DNA from: Gammaproteobacteria bacterium
Lineage (GTDB): Bacteria; Pseudomonadota; Gammaproteobacteria; Pseudomonadales; UBA5518
NCBI GenBank assembly: GCA_016705365.1
Contig: JADIYI010000005.1
Span: 186,001-250,000 of the forward strand
Direction: 5' to 3'
DNA: 64,000 nt
How positions within the stretch are numbered: the stretch's first letter is position 1; every line of letters starts with the position of its first letter. The translations under genes and the position numbers were made by a program. Below are positions 44,565 through 54,028 of this stretch, in pieces. Under the pieces are notes generated by a model that searched no databases, was not told where the DNA came from, and was given only the letters and a program-made list of their open reading frames with translations.

Positions 44565-44763
44565 TGTAATGGGCCGCGGTCGGTTCCCGCCATTCGCGCG
44601 ATGCGGCTGAAGACCGATTGTCGGCGTGCTTCAGAGGCCGGATTGAATTCCGCGCCGCGCCCCACAGTGTGCGCCGCCCACCTCAGAGTCGCGGCGGCAA
44701 CTCCCGGGCCATGGCGAGTTTTCCAGTTTCACCGGAATACGCATCGGCCGCGCGACCGCTGAA

Positions 44764-44988
44764 TTGTTCGCCGTGAACGGATGCCGCGTGCTGGCCGTGG
44801 AGCTTCCGCGTCACGGGCTCGGCGAGGCCTTCCTGGACGATCCGTCGTTCCGCGAATTCTGGGACAAGAAGGCACCGATGGGCCGGCTGGGCGAGGCGCA
44901 AGACGTCGCGCGCGCCGCGCTTTTCCTCGCCACCGAGGACACGCGCTTCGTCTCGGGCGCCGGCCTGCTGGTGGACGGGGCGCCTGGG
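44764..44988 (+). pseudogene. C-terminal remnant of a short-chain dehydrogenase
   Basis: The open frame encodes about 75 residues with the end pattern of SDR enzymes: APMGRLGEAQDVARAALFLA, EDTRFVSGAGLLVDG. The upstream part, which should hold the NAD loop and the Tyr-x3-Lys site, is absent, and CRVLAVELPRHG is a degenerate version of the usual RVNAV-P block. The frame then runs on into non-homologous sequence to 45129. Together with the rest of 44565-45065, which holds no gene, it marks the left border of the accessory region next to mutS. Confidence 0.6.
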
Positions 44989-45065
44989 TCAATTTCTAGC
45001 TGGATGTTGCGAAAGCGCCCTGCGGCGAACGAGCGATCCCCGACTCGGGGTTCGCACCGATCCTG

Positions 45066-46445
45066 TCAGCGAATACCGCGTGCACCCATCCGCGCCGGAG
45101 CCATCTCTGAGTCGGACAGGAAAGGCTGACCGTAGCGCGCGTAGCCGTCCTTCAGCATCAACTGCACGGCGGCGTACTGGCCCTTGCTGAAGTCGTAGAC
45201 CTGCGCGGATGAGCCCACGACGACGCCGCCATGGGCGTAGTCGGGCAGGCCATTGCTGAGCAGCAGGCGGAACAGCTTGTCGGAATGGTCCCAGCCCTCG
45301 TATGCGAGCGCGAGCCAGGTGTCCTCGTCGAGATAGAAGCGCTTCTTCTTGGCCATGTGCCGTGCACCGGGCACTGGCGTCGCCTCGACTTCCCAGACGC
45401 GGCGCAGTTCGTAACGCATCTTGTCGGGATCGAAGTGGTGCGGACCCAGCAACTGCGACGGCTCGCCGCGCAGCAGGTGCATGCGGTAGTTGTTGTACGG
45501 CATGTACATGAACTTCCTGCCCTTGAGTTGGAAGTCGAAGCGGTCCATGCGTCCGGCAAACAGGTTGATCTCGTCGAAGAACATCACGCCGCCCATCTGC
45601 GCCACCGGGGTGTCGTAGGCGAACTCCGGTGCCAGGCGCACGCGGCGCTGCCCGGCCTGATAGCTCCAGGCGCGCTGGTCGTCGATGTCGTAGCGCAATG
45701 CGTACCAGAGCAGCGTCTGCGTGCCGGCCTCGCGCGTGGGCTGGATGGTCGTGGAGAGGGGGCGCAGGTAATAGATGCCCGCCCCCTCGTAGGGTTTCTG
45801 CTCCGGATTGAAGTAGGGGTAGTCCCCGATCGTTACCGTCTGGAGCAGCATCGTGGTCGCGCCATTGGAGTTGACCAGGAAGGCCGAGGAATTGAACTCA
45901 CCCGGCGTGGTGTAGAACAGCAGGTGGTTCCACATGGCCTCGTAGCCGTTCTTCGGGATCGGAAACGGCGTGCCACCCCAGCAGCCGTAGACGCCGACAC
46001 CGTTGGCGCTGGTCTTGCACTCGGGGTTGCGGGCGTTGGCAAGCGAGTTGTTGCTGATGTACTCGGGAACCCACGCACTGCGGCGCGTGGGGTAGATATC
46101 CATGCGGAAACTCGGATAGCGGCGCATGAGCTCCATCTGCGCCTCCATGAGCTTGTCCTTGTACTGCTCCATGTTCTTCGCGTCGATGGAGAACAGCGGT
46201 TTGTCCTCGGGATAGGGATCGGGCCAGATCCCGCTCTTCGGGTCGAAACCGGGTGGCGCCTTGATGCCGCCGGTATAGGCGGGGTAGCTCCCGTCCGGCG
46301 TGCCGGCAATCTCGGCGCCCCAAGGCGTCAGTGTCGTGCCGAGTTGCGCGAGTTCCTGCTCGCTCACGGCCGCGTGCGTCATGGCACACGCCAAGCCCAG
46401 TGTCACGCTCGCGCCAACAGCCCGCAGAATCCTGTGGAAGCTCAT
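45066..46445 (-). CDS. DUF1329 periplasmic protein (copy A)
   Basis: This 459-aa protein has a signal peptide (RILRAVGASVTLGLACAMTHA) and then a beta-rich DUF1329 domain: LGTTLTPWGAEIAGTPDGSY, PEDKPLFSIDAKNMEQYKDK, GVYGCWGGTPFPIPKNGYEA, RRVRLAPEFAYDTPVAQMGG and KKRFYLDEDTWLALAYEGWD. DUF1329 resembles a LolA/LolB-like fold. DUF1329 genes typically accompany DUF1302 outer-membrane proteins and MMPL-type RND pumps, as here. It lies directly behind copy B, to which it is about two thirds identical by eye. It is probably a periplasmic lipid-like ligand carrier; this is inference. Confidence 0.85.
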   Translation of the reverse strand: MSFHRILRAVGASVTLGLACAMTHAAVSEQELAQLGTTLTPWGAEIAGTPDGSYPAYTGGIKAPPGFDPKSGIWPDPYPEDKPLFSIDAKNMEQYKDKLMEAQMELMRRYPSFRMDIYPTRRSAWVPEYISNNSLANARNPECKTSANGVGVYGCWGGTPFPIPKNGYEAMWNHLLFYTTPGEFNSSAFLVNSNGATTMLLQTVTIGDYPYFNPEQKPYEGAGIYYLRPLSTTIQPTREAGTQTLLWYALRYDIDDQRAWSYQAGQRRVRLAPEFAYDTPVAQMGGVMFFDEINLFAGRMDRFDFQLKGRKFMYMPYNNYRMHLLRGEPSQLLGPHHFDPDKMRYELRRVWEVEATPVPGARHMAKKKRFYLDEDTWLALAYEGWDHSDKLFRLLLSNGLPDYAHGGVVVGSSAQVYDFSKGQYAAVQLMLKDGYARYGQPFLSDSEMAPARMGARGIR

Positions 46446-46523
46446 ATCATCTTTATCCCCGTCTCGTTTTCTTGTTCCCCTCGATAAACGATTGCCGCAA
46501 CCGCCATTGCGGGCGTGCCCCCG

Positions 46524-47906
46524 TCAACGCAGGCCGCGATGGGTCATGCTTGCCGGCGCCAGCTCGGTTTCGGACCACCACGGCACGTCCATCCGGATGT
46601 AGGAGCCGGGGTAGAGCTGCGTCTGCAGCGCGGTGTACTGCCCGCGGCTGATGTCATAGGACTGCATCGACGAAGCGAAGCTCAAGAAGCCGCCGTTGTG
46701 GTAGTTGATGGCGCCATTGCTGAACATCACGCGGAAGAGCTTGTTCGAGTGGTCCCAGCCCTCGTAGGCGATGGCCGCCCAGGTGTCCTCATCGAGATAG
46801 AAGCGCTTCTTCGAGGCCATGTGCCGCACGCCGGGGTAGGGCGTCGCCTCCACCACCCACACGCGGCGCAGCTCATGGCGCACCATCTCCGGCTTGTAGT
46901 GGTGCGGATCCAGCAACTGCGCAGGGTCGCCGCGCACGAGGTGCATGCGCCAGTTGTGGTAGGGAAGGTACATCAGCTGCTTGCCCTTGAGCTCGAACTT
47001 GAAGCGGTCCATGCGACCCTGGAAGATGCTGATCTCGTCGAAGAACATCGTGCCGCCCATCTGCGCCGAGGGCGTGTCGTAGGCGAACTCCGGCGCGAGG
47101 CGCACGCGGCGCTGCCCCGGCGTGTAACTCCAGGCACGCTGGTCTTCCTTGTCGAACTGTAGCGGATACCACAGCATCGTCTGCCCGCCGACGTCGCGCG
47201 CCGGTAGCAGGTTGAGGTTGTGCACGCGCTGGTAATACTTGCCGGCTCCCTCGTATGGGGTGATATCCGGGTTGTTGTAGCAGAACTCGTTGTAGGTTCG
47301 CGTCTGGACCAGCAGCGTGATCGCGCCGTTGGCATTGACCAGGTAGCCCGTGGAGACGTAATCGGCGTTCTTGTTGCTGCGCAGCGCGTGGTTCCACATA
47401 GCCTCGTAGGCGTTGCGCGGGATCGGGAACGGCGTGCCGTTCCAGCAGCCGTAGACGCCCACCCCGTCGGGGCTGGTCTTGCACTCGGGATTGCGCGCAT
47501 TTGCCAGCGCGCCCTTGATCCAGTAGTCCGGAAACCACACGTCGCGGTGCGTGGGGTAGACGTCGATGCGGTAGGTAGGGTAACGGCGCATCAGCTCCAT
47601 CTGCCCTTCCATCAGTTTGTCCTTGTGCTGCTCCATGTTCTTGGCGTCGATGGAGAACAGCGGCTTTTCGTCGGGATAGAGATCCGGCCACACCCCCTTG
47701 TCCGGGTCGAATTCCGGCGGCGCCTTGGCGTCGCCCGCATAGGCGGGGTAGCTGCCGTCCGGGCTGCCGGCCTTCTCCGTGCCCCATGGGGTCAGCGTCG
47801 TACCCAGCAACCTGAACTCCTCCTCGGTCACCGCAGCGTGCGATGCCGCGCAGATCAACCCCAGCGCGATTCCGGCCAGGCAAGCACCGATCTTTCTCGT
47901 AATCAT
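46524..47906 (-). CDS. DUF1329 periplasmic protein (copy B)
   Basis: This 460-aa protein is the first gene of the minus-strand pair. It has a signal peptide (KIGACLAGIALGLICAASHA) and the same domain blocks as copy A: LGTTLTPWGTEKAGSPDGSY, DEKPLFSIDAKNMEQHKDKL, GVYGCWNGTPFPIPRNAYEA, RVRLAPEFAYDTPSAQMGGT and KKRFYLDEDTWAAIAYEGWD. Differences concentrate between residues 190 and 230, where ligand choice may differ. It is divergent from the DUF1302 gene, with a 293-bp shared control region. Confidence 0.85.
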   Translation of the reverse strand: MITRKIGACLAGIALGLICAASHAAVTEEEFRLLGTTLTPWGTEKAGSPDGSYPAYAGDAKAPPEFDPDKGVWPDLYPDEKPLFSIDAKNMEQHKDKLMEGQMELMRRYPTYRIDVYPTHRDVWFPDYWIKGALANARNPECKTSPDGVGVYGCWNGTPFPIPRNAYEAMWNHALRSNKNADYVSTGYLVNANGAITLLVQTRTYNEFCYNNPDITPYEGAGKYYQRVHNLNLLPARDVGGQTMLWYPLQFDKEDQRAWSYTPGQRRVRLAPEFAYDTPSAQMGGTMFFDEISIFQGRMDRFKFELKGKQLMYLPYHNWRMHLVRGDPAQLLDPHHYKPEMVRHELRRVWVVEATPYPGVRHMASKKRFYLDEDTWAAIAYEGWDHSNKLFRVMFSNGAINYHNGGFLSFASSMQSYDISRGQYTALQTQLYPGSYIRMDVPWWSETELAPASMTHRGLR

Positions 47907-48199
47907 GGCGTATGTTCCCGCTGTCCAGTAACGAATGGAAGTCGATCCACATTTGACGGCCCCGTTCGTCCGCCACGGATCGCGGCCCCGCGAGTACTCT
48001 CTTTTTCTGCCCGGGGGACACGCTCTCTTGTGACATTAAGCGAATTTCTGCAACAACCTTTGCGATGGATCAAGGTAGATGCACGAGACGACGGAATAGA
48101 TTCCACAAGCACATTGCCCGTGTGCCGGTCGCCCGCGCAGCGCGGCGACCGACGCCAGGGCAAAGCCATTATTCGAAGCAAGAAACCAAGGGGGTTGCC
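47907..48199. promoter_or_regulatory. divergent control region of the DUF1329 and DUF1302 operons
   Basis: This 293-bp stretch holds no gene. It separates the divergent starts at 47906 and 48200 and must contain both promoters. No convincing -35/-10 pair or operator stands out by eye. A long frame crosses it from 48065, but has no homology before the GTG at 48200. Confidence 0.4.
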
Positions 48200-49897
48200 G
48201 TGGATACTGACAAGCACTTCAGTCGCGCGCCCGCCAGGGCGCTTCGCCGCACTGCACTGGCGCTGGGCATCGCCGCCGCGGGTATCGGCAGCGGCGCCTG
48301 GGCGCTGGACATCGCCACCGGGAACCCGGACCTGGCGGTGAAGTGGGACAATACGGTGCGCCTCAGCGCGGGATGGCGCGTCGAGGAAATCGACGATGCC
48401 TTGGGCGACAACTTCCAGTACGACGAGAGCGACTACAAGTTCGAGCAGGGCGACATGATCGCGCAGCGCCTGGACCTGTATTCGGAGCTCGATATCATCT
48501 GGCGCCGCGACTACGGCGCGCGGGTGGCCGTCGCCGGCTGGTACGACTACGCCTACCACGACAGCGACATCGAACAGAACCCCGCGCTGGCGAACCTGCC
48601 GGGCAGCTACATCGGCAAGGAGTATTCGGACCTGACCGAGGACTTCTATTACGGACCCTACGGCGAGGTGCTCGACGCCTTCCTGTTCGCGAACCACACC
48701 GTTGGCGAGGTTCCGCTATCGTTGAAGGCAGGACAGTTCACCACGTACTGGGGCATGTCGCTGTTCTACTCCGGCGGCATCGCGCAGAGCCAGCACCCGA
48801 TCGACGGGCGCAAGGGCGCCGCGAACCCGGGAAGCGAGGTCAAGGAACTGTTCCTGCCGCTGACGCAGATCAACCTCCAGGCGCAGTTCACGCCGACGAT
48901 AGCGGCCGAGGTGCAGTACTACTTCGACTGGGCCAATACGCGTTCGCCCGAGGGCGGCACCTTCCTCGCGCCGGCCGACCTCACGCTCCAGGGGCCGCAG
49001 CAACTCGGCGGAGACCCGCTCGTGGGGGCCAACCTGCAGCGCCGCGCGCCGCTGGAACCGGAGCACCAGGAGGGCAACTGGGGCGTGAACTTCAAGTTCA
49101 ACCCCGATTTCCTGCGCGGGCAGACGCTGGGCCTGTACTACCGGGAATTCGACGAAAAAATCCCCTGGGTGTTCCTCGCCCTGCCGACGATGGACAACCC
49201 CAAGCCGTTCGGTTACCGGGCGGTGTACGCCGAGAACACCAAGGTCGCTGGCGTCAGCTTCGATGGTCAGATCGGCCAGTGGGCGGTCGGCGGAGAAGTG
49301 GGCTACCACATGGACACGGGCCTCAAGTCCACGGGCTTCGCGTTCGCCGAGGACGGTGCGCGCGGCGACACCTGGCACGCATTGGTTAACGGAATCTATC
49401 TGCTCGACCGCGGCGCACTGTGGGACACCGGCAACCTCGTGTTCGAACTGAGCTACGACCGCCTCGACCACGTTACCGAGAACGAGGACCTGTTTGTGCG
49501 CGTCGATCACGGCGACACCTGCACCATAGGGCGCGGTGGCCCGCCCGGCAGCTGGAAGGACAACTGCGCGACCAAGGACGCGTGGGGCCTGAGCATCCGC
49601 TTATCCCCGCAATGGCTGCAGGTGCTGCCGAGTCTCGACGTCCAGATGCCGATCAGTTACCAGACGGGACTGGACGGCAACTCCGCGATCTCTGCCTACG
49701 GCGTCAACGAGAAGGCGACCACGCTGTCGATCGGCGTGCAGCTCGATTACAAGGTGATTCATCGCCTGACGCTGCAGTACGACGACTTCTTCAGCACGCG
49801 GCACACGGTGAACGACGTGGCCGTCAGCGGCAACGGCGGCAGCTACGCCACCACCGACCGCGGCCGCGTCAGCATCACCTACAAGGTAGCTTTCTGA
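48200..49897 (+). CDS. DUF1302 outer-membrane beta-barrel protein
   Basis: This 565-aa protein starts at GTG 48200 after AAGGGGG. A signal peptide (RRTALALGIAAAGIGSGAWA) is followed by a long series of amphipathic beta strands, with AVKWDNTVRLSAGWRVEEID, GQFTTYWGMSLFYSGGIAQS, AANPGSEVKELFLPLTQINL and the aromatic terminus RVSITYKVAF, the usual C-terminal Phe of outer-membrane barrels. This is the DUF1302 family, found with DUF1329 in hydrophobic-substrate loci. It probably forms a pore for lipidic compounds. The BNR and RND genes follow at 69 and 54 bases. Confidence 0.88.
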   Translation: MDTDKHFSRAPARALRRTALALGIAAAGIGSGAWALDIATGNPDLAVKWDNTVRLSAGWRVEEIDDALGDNFQYDESDYKFEQGDMIAQRLDLYSELDIIWRRDYGARVAVAGWYDYAYHDSDIEQNPALANLPGSYIGKEYSDLTEDFYYGPYGEVLDAFLFANHTVGEVPLSLKAGQFTTYWGMSLFYSGGIAQSQHPIDGRKGAANPGSEVKELFLPLTQINLQAQFTPTIAAEVQYYFDWANTRSPEGGTFLAPADLTLQGPQQLGGDPLVGANLQRRAPLEPEHQEGNWGVNFKFNPDFLRGQTLGLYYREFDEKIPWVFLALPTMDNPKPFGYRAVYAENTKVAGVSFDGQIGQWAVGGEVGYHMDTGLKSTGFAFAEDGARGDTWHALVNGIYLLDRGALWDTGNLVFELSYDRLDHVTENEDLFVRVDHGDTCTIGRGGPPGSWKDNCATKDAWGLSIRLSPQWLQVLPSLDVQMPISYQTGLDGNSAISAYGVNEKATTLSIGVQLDYKVIHRLTLQYDDFFSTRHTVNDVAVSGNGGSYATTDRGRVSITYKVAF

Positions 49898-49966
49898 TCT
49901 ACGTCGAGGGAGAGTAGCGCGTACGACAGGAACCCGGAACCGACAACAAGGGCGCAAGAGCATAAT

Positions 49967-51034
49967 ATGAAGTCGATCATCTGCAGCACCTTCGCGGCGT
50001 GCGTGGTTTCGCTGATGCAGGCAACCACGGCAGCGGCGCAGGGTGCGTTCGTTGACCCCCTCGACGCGCCGGCCGAAGCGAGCCCGCTCGCGCAGCACAG
50101 CCAGCTGCTCGCGATAACGCGCGCGGGCAGCAGGCTGGTAGCGGCGGGCATGCGCGGGCACATCCTGTATTCGGACGACGACGGCCGCACCTGGACCCAG
50201 GCCAAAGTGCCCGTCAGCGTGGCGCTGACCGCCCTTTCCTTCCCCACGCCGGAGCAGGGATGGGCTGCAGGTCACAGTGGCGTGGTGCTGCACTCCGGCG
50301 ATGGCGGCCAGAGCTGGGAACTGCAGCTCGACGGGCGCCGCACGGCCACGGACATGATCGCCTTTTACAAGGGCCTGGCGGGCGGCGGTGACGAGGCCGC
50401 GGCACGGCTCGCGCAGGAGTTGCCGATCAACTGGCAGGACGGCCCGGAGCAGCCTTGGCTGGGCGTGTGGTTCGCAGACGAGCAGCAGGGATTCGTCGGT
50501 GGCGCGTTCAACCTGATGCTCGAGACGCGCGACGGCGGCCGGAGCTGGACCCCGTGGACGCATCGCGTCGACAACCCGGACGCGCTGCATCTCAATGCGA
50601 TCGAGAAAATCGGTTCCGCGCTCTACATGCCATCTGAGCGGGGCGTGGTGTTCCGGATGCGCGAGGGCGAGGAGCGCTTCAGAGCGCTGCAGACCGCGTA
50701 TACGGGGAGCTTCTTTGGCATCTGCGGCGACGAGCGCGTACTGCTCGCCTACGGGCTGCGCGGAACCGTCTACGCGAGCACCGACCAGGGCGCGAACTGG
50801 TCGGCACTGCCGCCGGCGATCCCCGTCGCGCTGACCGCCTGCGTACGCGGCGCTGACGGTCGCTTCCTGCTCGCCGCGGCATCGGGGCACGTGGTCGCGG
50901 TCACACTGGATGCCAACGGTCCCGGCGCCATGCCGCAGAACGGCGCGCCCTGGCCGCTGGCGGGCATCGCCCTCGGCGCCGACGACCAGCCGATCGGCGT
51001 CGGGATGCGAGGCATCTGGCGCGCAGGGCAGTGA
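49967..51034 (+). CDS. YCF48/BNR-repeat periplasmic beta-propeller protein
   Basis: This 355-aa protein has a signal peptide (CSTFAACVVSLMQATTAAAQ) and repeated Asp-box turns SxDxGxxW: SDDDGRTWTQ, SGDGGQSWEL, TRDGGRSWTP and STDQGANWSA. They indicate a six- or seven-bladed propeller such as YCF48/HCF136. In DUF1302-RND loci this propeller is constantly present and may scaffold the envelope complex. It has no sign of sialidase catalytic residues. It is the second gene of the operon. Confidence 0.85.
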   Translation: MKSIICSTFAACVVSLMQATTAAAQGAFVDPLDAPAEASPLAQHSQLLAITRAGSRLVAAGMRGHILYSDDDGRTWTQAKVPVSVALTALSFPTPEQGWAAGHSGVVLHSGDGGQSWELQLDGRRTATDMIAFYKGLAGGGDEAAARLAQELPINWQDGPEQPWLGVWFADEQQGFVGGAFNLMLETRDGGRSWTPWTHRVDNPDALHLNAIEKIGSALYMPSERGVVFRMREGEERFRALQTAYTGSFFGICGDERVLLAYGLRGTVYASTDQGANWSALPPAIPVALTACVRGADGRFLLAAASGHVVAVTLDANGPGAMPQNGAPWPLAGIALGADDQPIGVGMRGIWRAGQ

Positions 51035-51088
51035 GTCGCGAGGCATGCTGCCGGATCCGATCATGACAACAACAGGATTCACGACTCC

Positions 51089-53491
51089 ATGAGCGCCAAT
51101 ATAGAACGCATCGACCTGCCGGTCATCAAGAATCCCGCCGACTTCGACGACCAGTCGGGCGACGCGCTGGAGCGGCTGATCTTCAACCACCGCCCCCTGG
51201 TGCTGCTGCTGGTCGCACTGGTCACGCTGGTGCTGGGCTTCCAGGCCACCAGGCTCAAGATCAACGCGAGCTTCGAGGACATGATCCCGCAGTCGCATCC
51301 CTTCATCAAAAACTTCTTCGCGTATCGCGACAGTATCAGCGGACTGGGCAATTCGCTGCGCATCGTGGTCGAGAGCAGGGATGGAGACATCTTCGACAAG
51401 GACTATCTCGAGGTAGTGCGCGAGGTCAACGACAGGATCTACCTGCGCCCAGGCGTCGATCGCGCGTGGATGAAGTCCGTCTGGACACCGGCCACGCGCT
51501 GGACCGAGATCACCGAGGAGGGCTACCGCGGCGGCCCGGTGATGCCCTTCGACTACGACGCATCGCCGGAGTCGGTGACCCAGTTTCGCGTCAACGTGCT
51601 GCGCGCGGGTCTCATCGGCCGGCTGGTGGGTTCGGACTACAAGTCGAGCATGATCGTGGTCCCGCTGCTGGAGCGCAATCCCGAGACCAACGAGCCGATC
51701 GACTATGCCCAACTGTCGGACTTCCTCGAGGACGAGGTGCGCAGCCTGCAGAGCGACCGCTACCCGATCCGCATCATCGGCTTCGCGAAGCTGGTCGGCG
51801 ATCTCATCGACGGCATCGAGGTGGTGTCGGTTTTCTTCGCGATCTCCGCCCTGATCGCCACGCTGATCCTCTACCTCTACACGCGCGATGCGCGCAGCAC
51901 GGCGTTGCTGGTCGGCGCCGCGCTGCTTGGCGTGCTGTGGCTGCTGGGCATGCTGAAGCTCTGCGGCTACGTGCTCAACCCGTATTCCGTGCTGGTGCCC
52001 TTCCTCGTGTTCGCAATCGGACTGTCACACGGCGCCCAGAAGATGAACGGCATCATGCAGGACGTCGGACGCGGTACGCACCGCTACGTGGCGGCGCGCT
52101 ACACCTTCCGCCGGCTGTTCGTGGCGGGGCTCACCGCGCTGCTCACCAATGCCTTCGCCTTCGCAGTGATGCTGCTGATCGACATCCCCGCAATCCGCGA
52201 CCTGGCGATCACGACAAGCATCGGCGTATTGATCCTGATCTTCACCAAGCTGATCCTGATCCCGGTTGCACTCTCCTACATCGGCGTCGGCGAGAAGGCC
52301 GCGAAGCGGAGCCTGGAGACGGGATCGACCACGGGCGACAAGGGCCTGCTGGGCACGGCTTGGGAAAAGATCGGCCATTGCTCCGAGCCCAGTTACGCGA
52401 TACCGCTGGTCATCGCGGCGATCGGGCTCGGGATTGCATCCTTCGCGACCAGCCATGCATATCTGCAGATCGGCGATCTCGACCCCGGCGCTCCCGAACT
52501 TCGACCCGATTCGCGCTACAACAAGGACGTTGCGTACATCAACGCGCACTACCGCATCTCCGGCGACCAGTTCGCCGTGATCACCGTGACGGGGCCCGAG
52601 GGGATACGCGACTACGCGACACTGGTCGAGCAGGACCGCCTCGCCTGGACCCTGCAGCAACTGCCGGAAGTGATCGCCGTGGAGTCCCTCGGCAGCAGCG
52701 TTCCGCTGATAACCATGGGCACGAATGAAGGCAACCCCAAGTGGATGGACATTCCGCGCAGCAGGCAGGTGGCGAGCCTCGCGGTGAACACGGCCACGAC
52801 CAACTCGCCCGAGCTGCTGAGCGGCGACGCCGCGGTGGCGCCGGTGGTCGCCTACCTGCGCGACCACAAGGCGGAGACGCTCGCGCGGGTTGCAAAGACG
52901 GCGCAGGATTTTTCCGACGCGCACGGCTCGGAGCAGCGCCAGTTCCTGCTCGCCGCCGGCTCGGCGGGCATCGACGCGGCCACCAACGAGGTGGTCGCCG
53001 TCGCCAACTACCGCATGCTCGCGCTGGTATACGCCTCGGTGGTGCTGCTGTGCTACATCACCTTCCGCAACTGGCGCGCCGTGATCGTGGCGCTGGTGCC
53101 GCTCGCGATCACCTCGTTCCTCTGCGAGGCGCTGATGGTGGCGCTCGGCATCGGGATCAAGGTCGCGACACTGCCGGTCATCGCGCTCGGCGTCGGCTGC
53201 GGCGTCGACTACGCGCTCTACCTGGTCTCGGTGCAGCTCGCCGCGCAGCGCAGCGGACGCTCGCTGGAGCAGGCCTACCGCGATGCGCTGAACTTCACCG
53301 GGCGCGTGGTCTGCCTTGTCGGCATCACTATGGGGGCCGGCGTGGTCACCTGGGCGTGGTCGCCGATCAAGTTCCAGGCCGACATGGGTATCCTGCTCGC
53401 CTTCATGTTCATCTGGAACATGATCGGTGCACTGCTGCTGATTCCCGCACTCTCACACTTCCTGCTGGAGACACCACATGCCGCGCGCTAG
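51089..53491 (+). CDS. MMPL-type RND transporter
   Basis: This 800-aa protein has two halves, each with a periplasmic loop and about six helices: PLVLLLVALVTLVLGFQATR, then FEDMIPQSHPFIKNFFAYRD in the first loop, VFFAISALIATLILYLYTRD and FLVFAIGLSHGAQKMNGIMQ; the second half has ALVYASVVLLCYITFRNWRA and LGVGCGVDYALYLVSVQLAA. The layout is that of the MMPL/HpnN group that moves lipids such as hopanoids or sterols. Together with DUF1302, DUF1329 and the propeller it should export or import a hydrophobic compound. The 3-prime end overlaps the usp gene by 14 bases. Confidence 0.9.
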   Translation: MSANIERIDLPVIKNPADFDDQSGDALERLIFNHRPLVLLLVALVTLVLGFQATRLKINASFEDMIPQSHPFIKNFFAYRDSISGLGNSLRIVVESRDGDIFDKDYLEVVREVNDRIYLRPGVDRAWMKSVWTPATRWTEITEEGYRGGPVMPFDYDASPESVTQFRVNVLRAGLIGRLVGSDYKSSMIVVPLLERNPETNEPIDYAQLSDFLEDEVRSLQSDRYPIRIIGFAKLVGDLIDGIEVVSVFFAISALIATLILYLYTRDARSTALLVGAALLGVLWLLGMLKLCGYVLNPYSVLVPFLVFAIGLSHGAQKMNGIMQDVGRGTHRYVAARYTFRRLFVAGLTALLTNAFAFAVMLLIDIPAIRDLAITTSIGVLILIFTKLILIPVALSYIGVGEKAAKRSLETGSTTGDKGLLGTAWEKIGHCSEPSYAIPLVIAAIGLGIASFATSHAYLQIGDLDPGAPELRPDSRYNKDVAYINAHYRISGDQFAVITVTGPEGIRDYATLVEQDRLAWTLQQLPEVIAVESLGSSVPLITMGTNEGNPKWMDIPRSRQVASLAVNTATTNSPELLSGDAAVAPVVAYLRDHKAETLARVAKTAQDFSDAHGSEQRQFLLAAGSAGIDAATNEVVAVANYRMLALVYASVVLLCYITFRNWRAVIVALVPLAITSFLCEALMVALGIGIKVATLPVIALGVGCGVDYALYLVSVQLAAQRSGRSLEQAYRDALNFTGRVVCLVGITMGAGVVTWAWSPIKFQADMGILLAFMFIWNMIGALLLIPALSHFLLETPHAAR

Positions 53492-54020
53492 AGCCAAGCC
53501 GGTCCTGACGAAAGCCAGGCCTGTCCGCGCCGAAGCCGCGCAGGTCGCGACCAAAGTCAAATCGTTCCGAACCGGGGCGCCGACGCAGCGCAGGGCAATG
53601 AAGGTGCTGATCGCCGTCGACGGCAGCGTTTATACCCGCCGCATGCTCGACTTCCTGATCCGTAACTTCGGCGCCAATGCCGAACCACCGGATTTCACCG
53701 TGCTGCACGCCGTGACCAGGGTCTCGGCGCACGCGCTCACCGTGCTCGAGCGTAGCGTGATGAGGCATTATTATCAGGACGAGGCCGCCACCGTGTTCCG
53801 GCCGATCCACCGGCGCTTCGACAAGCTCGGGATCAAGGCGGATTTCATCTACCGGGTCGGCAATCCCGCGGCAGTGATCGCCACCGCCGCCGAGTCCGGA
53901 CGCTTCGACGTGGTGATCATGGGCTCGCAGGGAAGCCACGCGCTGAAGCGGCTGGTCATGGGCTCGGTGGCCACCCGCGTGATGGCGCAGTGCAAGGTGC
54001 CGGTGCTGCTGGTGCCGTAG
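53478..54020 (+). CDS. universal stress protein with a basic N-terminal extension
   Basis: This protein of up to 180 aa has a Usp domain from about residue 41 (MKVLIAVDGSVYTRRMLDFL), with the intact ATP-binding signature GSQGSHALKRLVMGSVATRV. The first 40 residues are Lys/Arg/Ala-rich, unusual for a Usp. If translation starts at the internal ATG 53598, the protein is a standard 140-aa Usp. It is the last gene of the operon and overlaps the RND gene, so its synthesis is coupled to the pump, just as the other usp in this window is coupled to the efflux pair at 11150. Confidence 0.85.
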   Translation: MPRARAKPVLTKARPVRAEAAQVATKVKSFRTGAPTQRRAMKVLIAVDGSVYTRRMLDFLIRNFGANAEPPDFTVLHAVTRVSAHALTVLERSVMRHYYQDEAATVFRPIHRRFDKLGIKADFIYRVGNPAAVIATAAESGRFDVVIMGSQGSHALKRLVMGSVATRVMAQCKVPVLLVP

Positions 54021-54028
54021 GCGCGGCT

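Noticed and set aside
42168..44762. 864-codon open frame on plus, antisense to mutS
   Set aside because: It is a high-GC shadow of mutS on the other strand, with no motif or ribosome binding site. The MutS reading has full motif support.
49601..51712. 703-codon open frame on minus across DUF1302, BNR and RND genes
   Set aside because: It crosses three genes with clear families on the opposite strand and shows only low-complexity translation.
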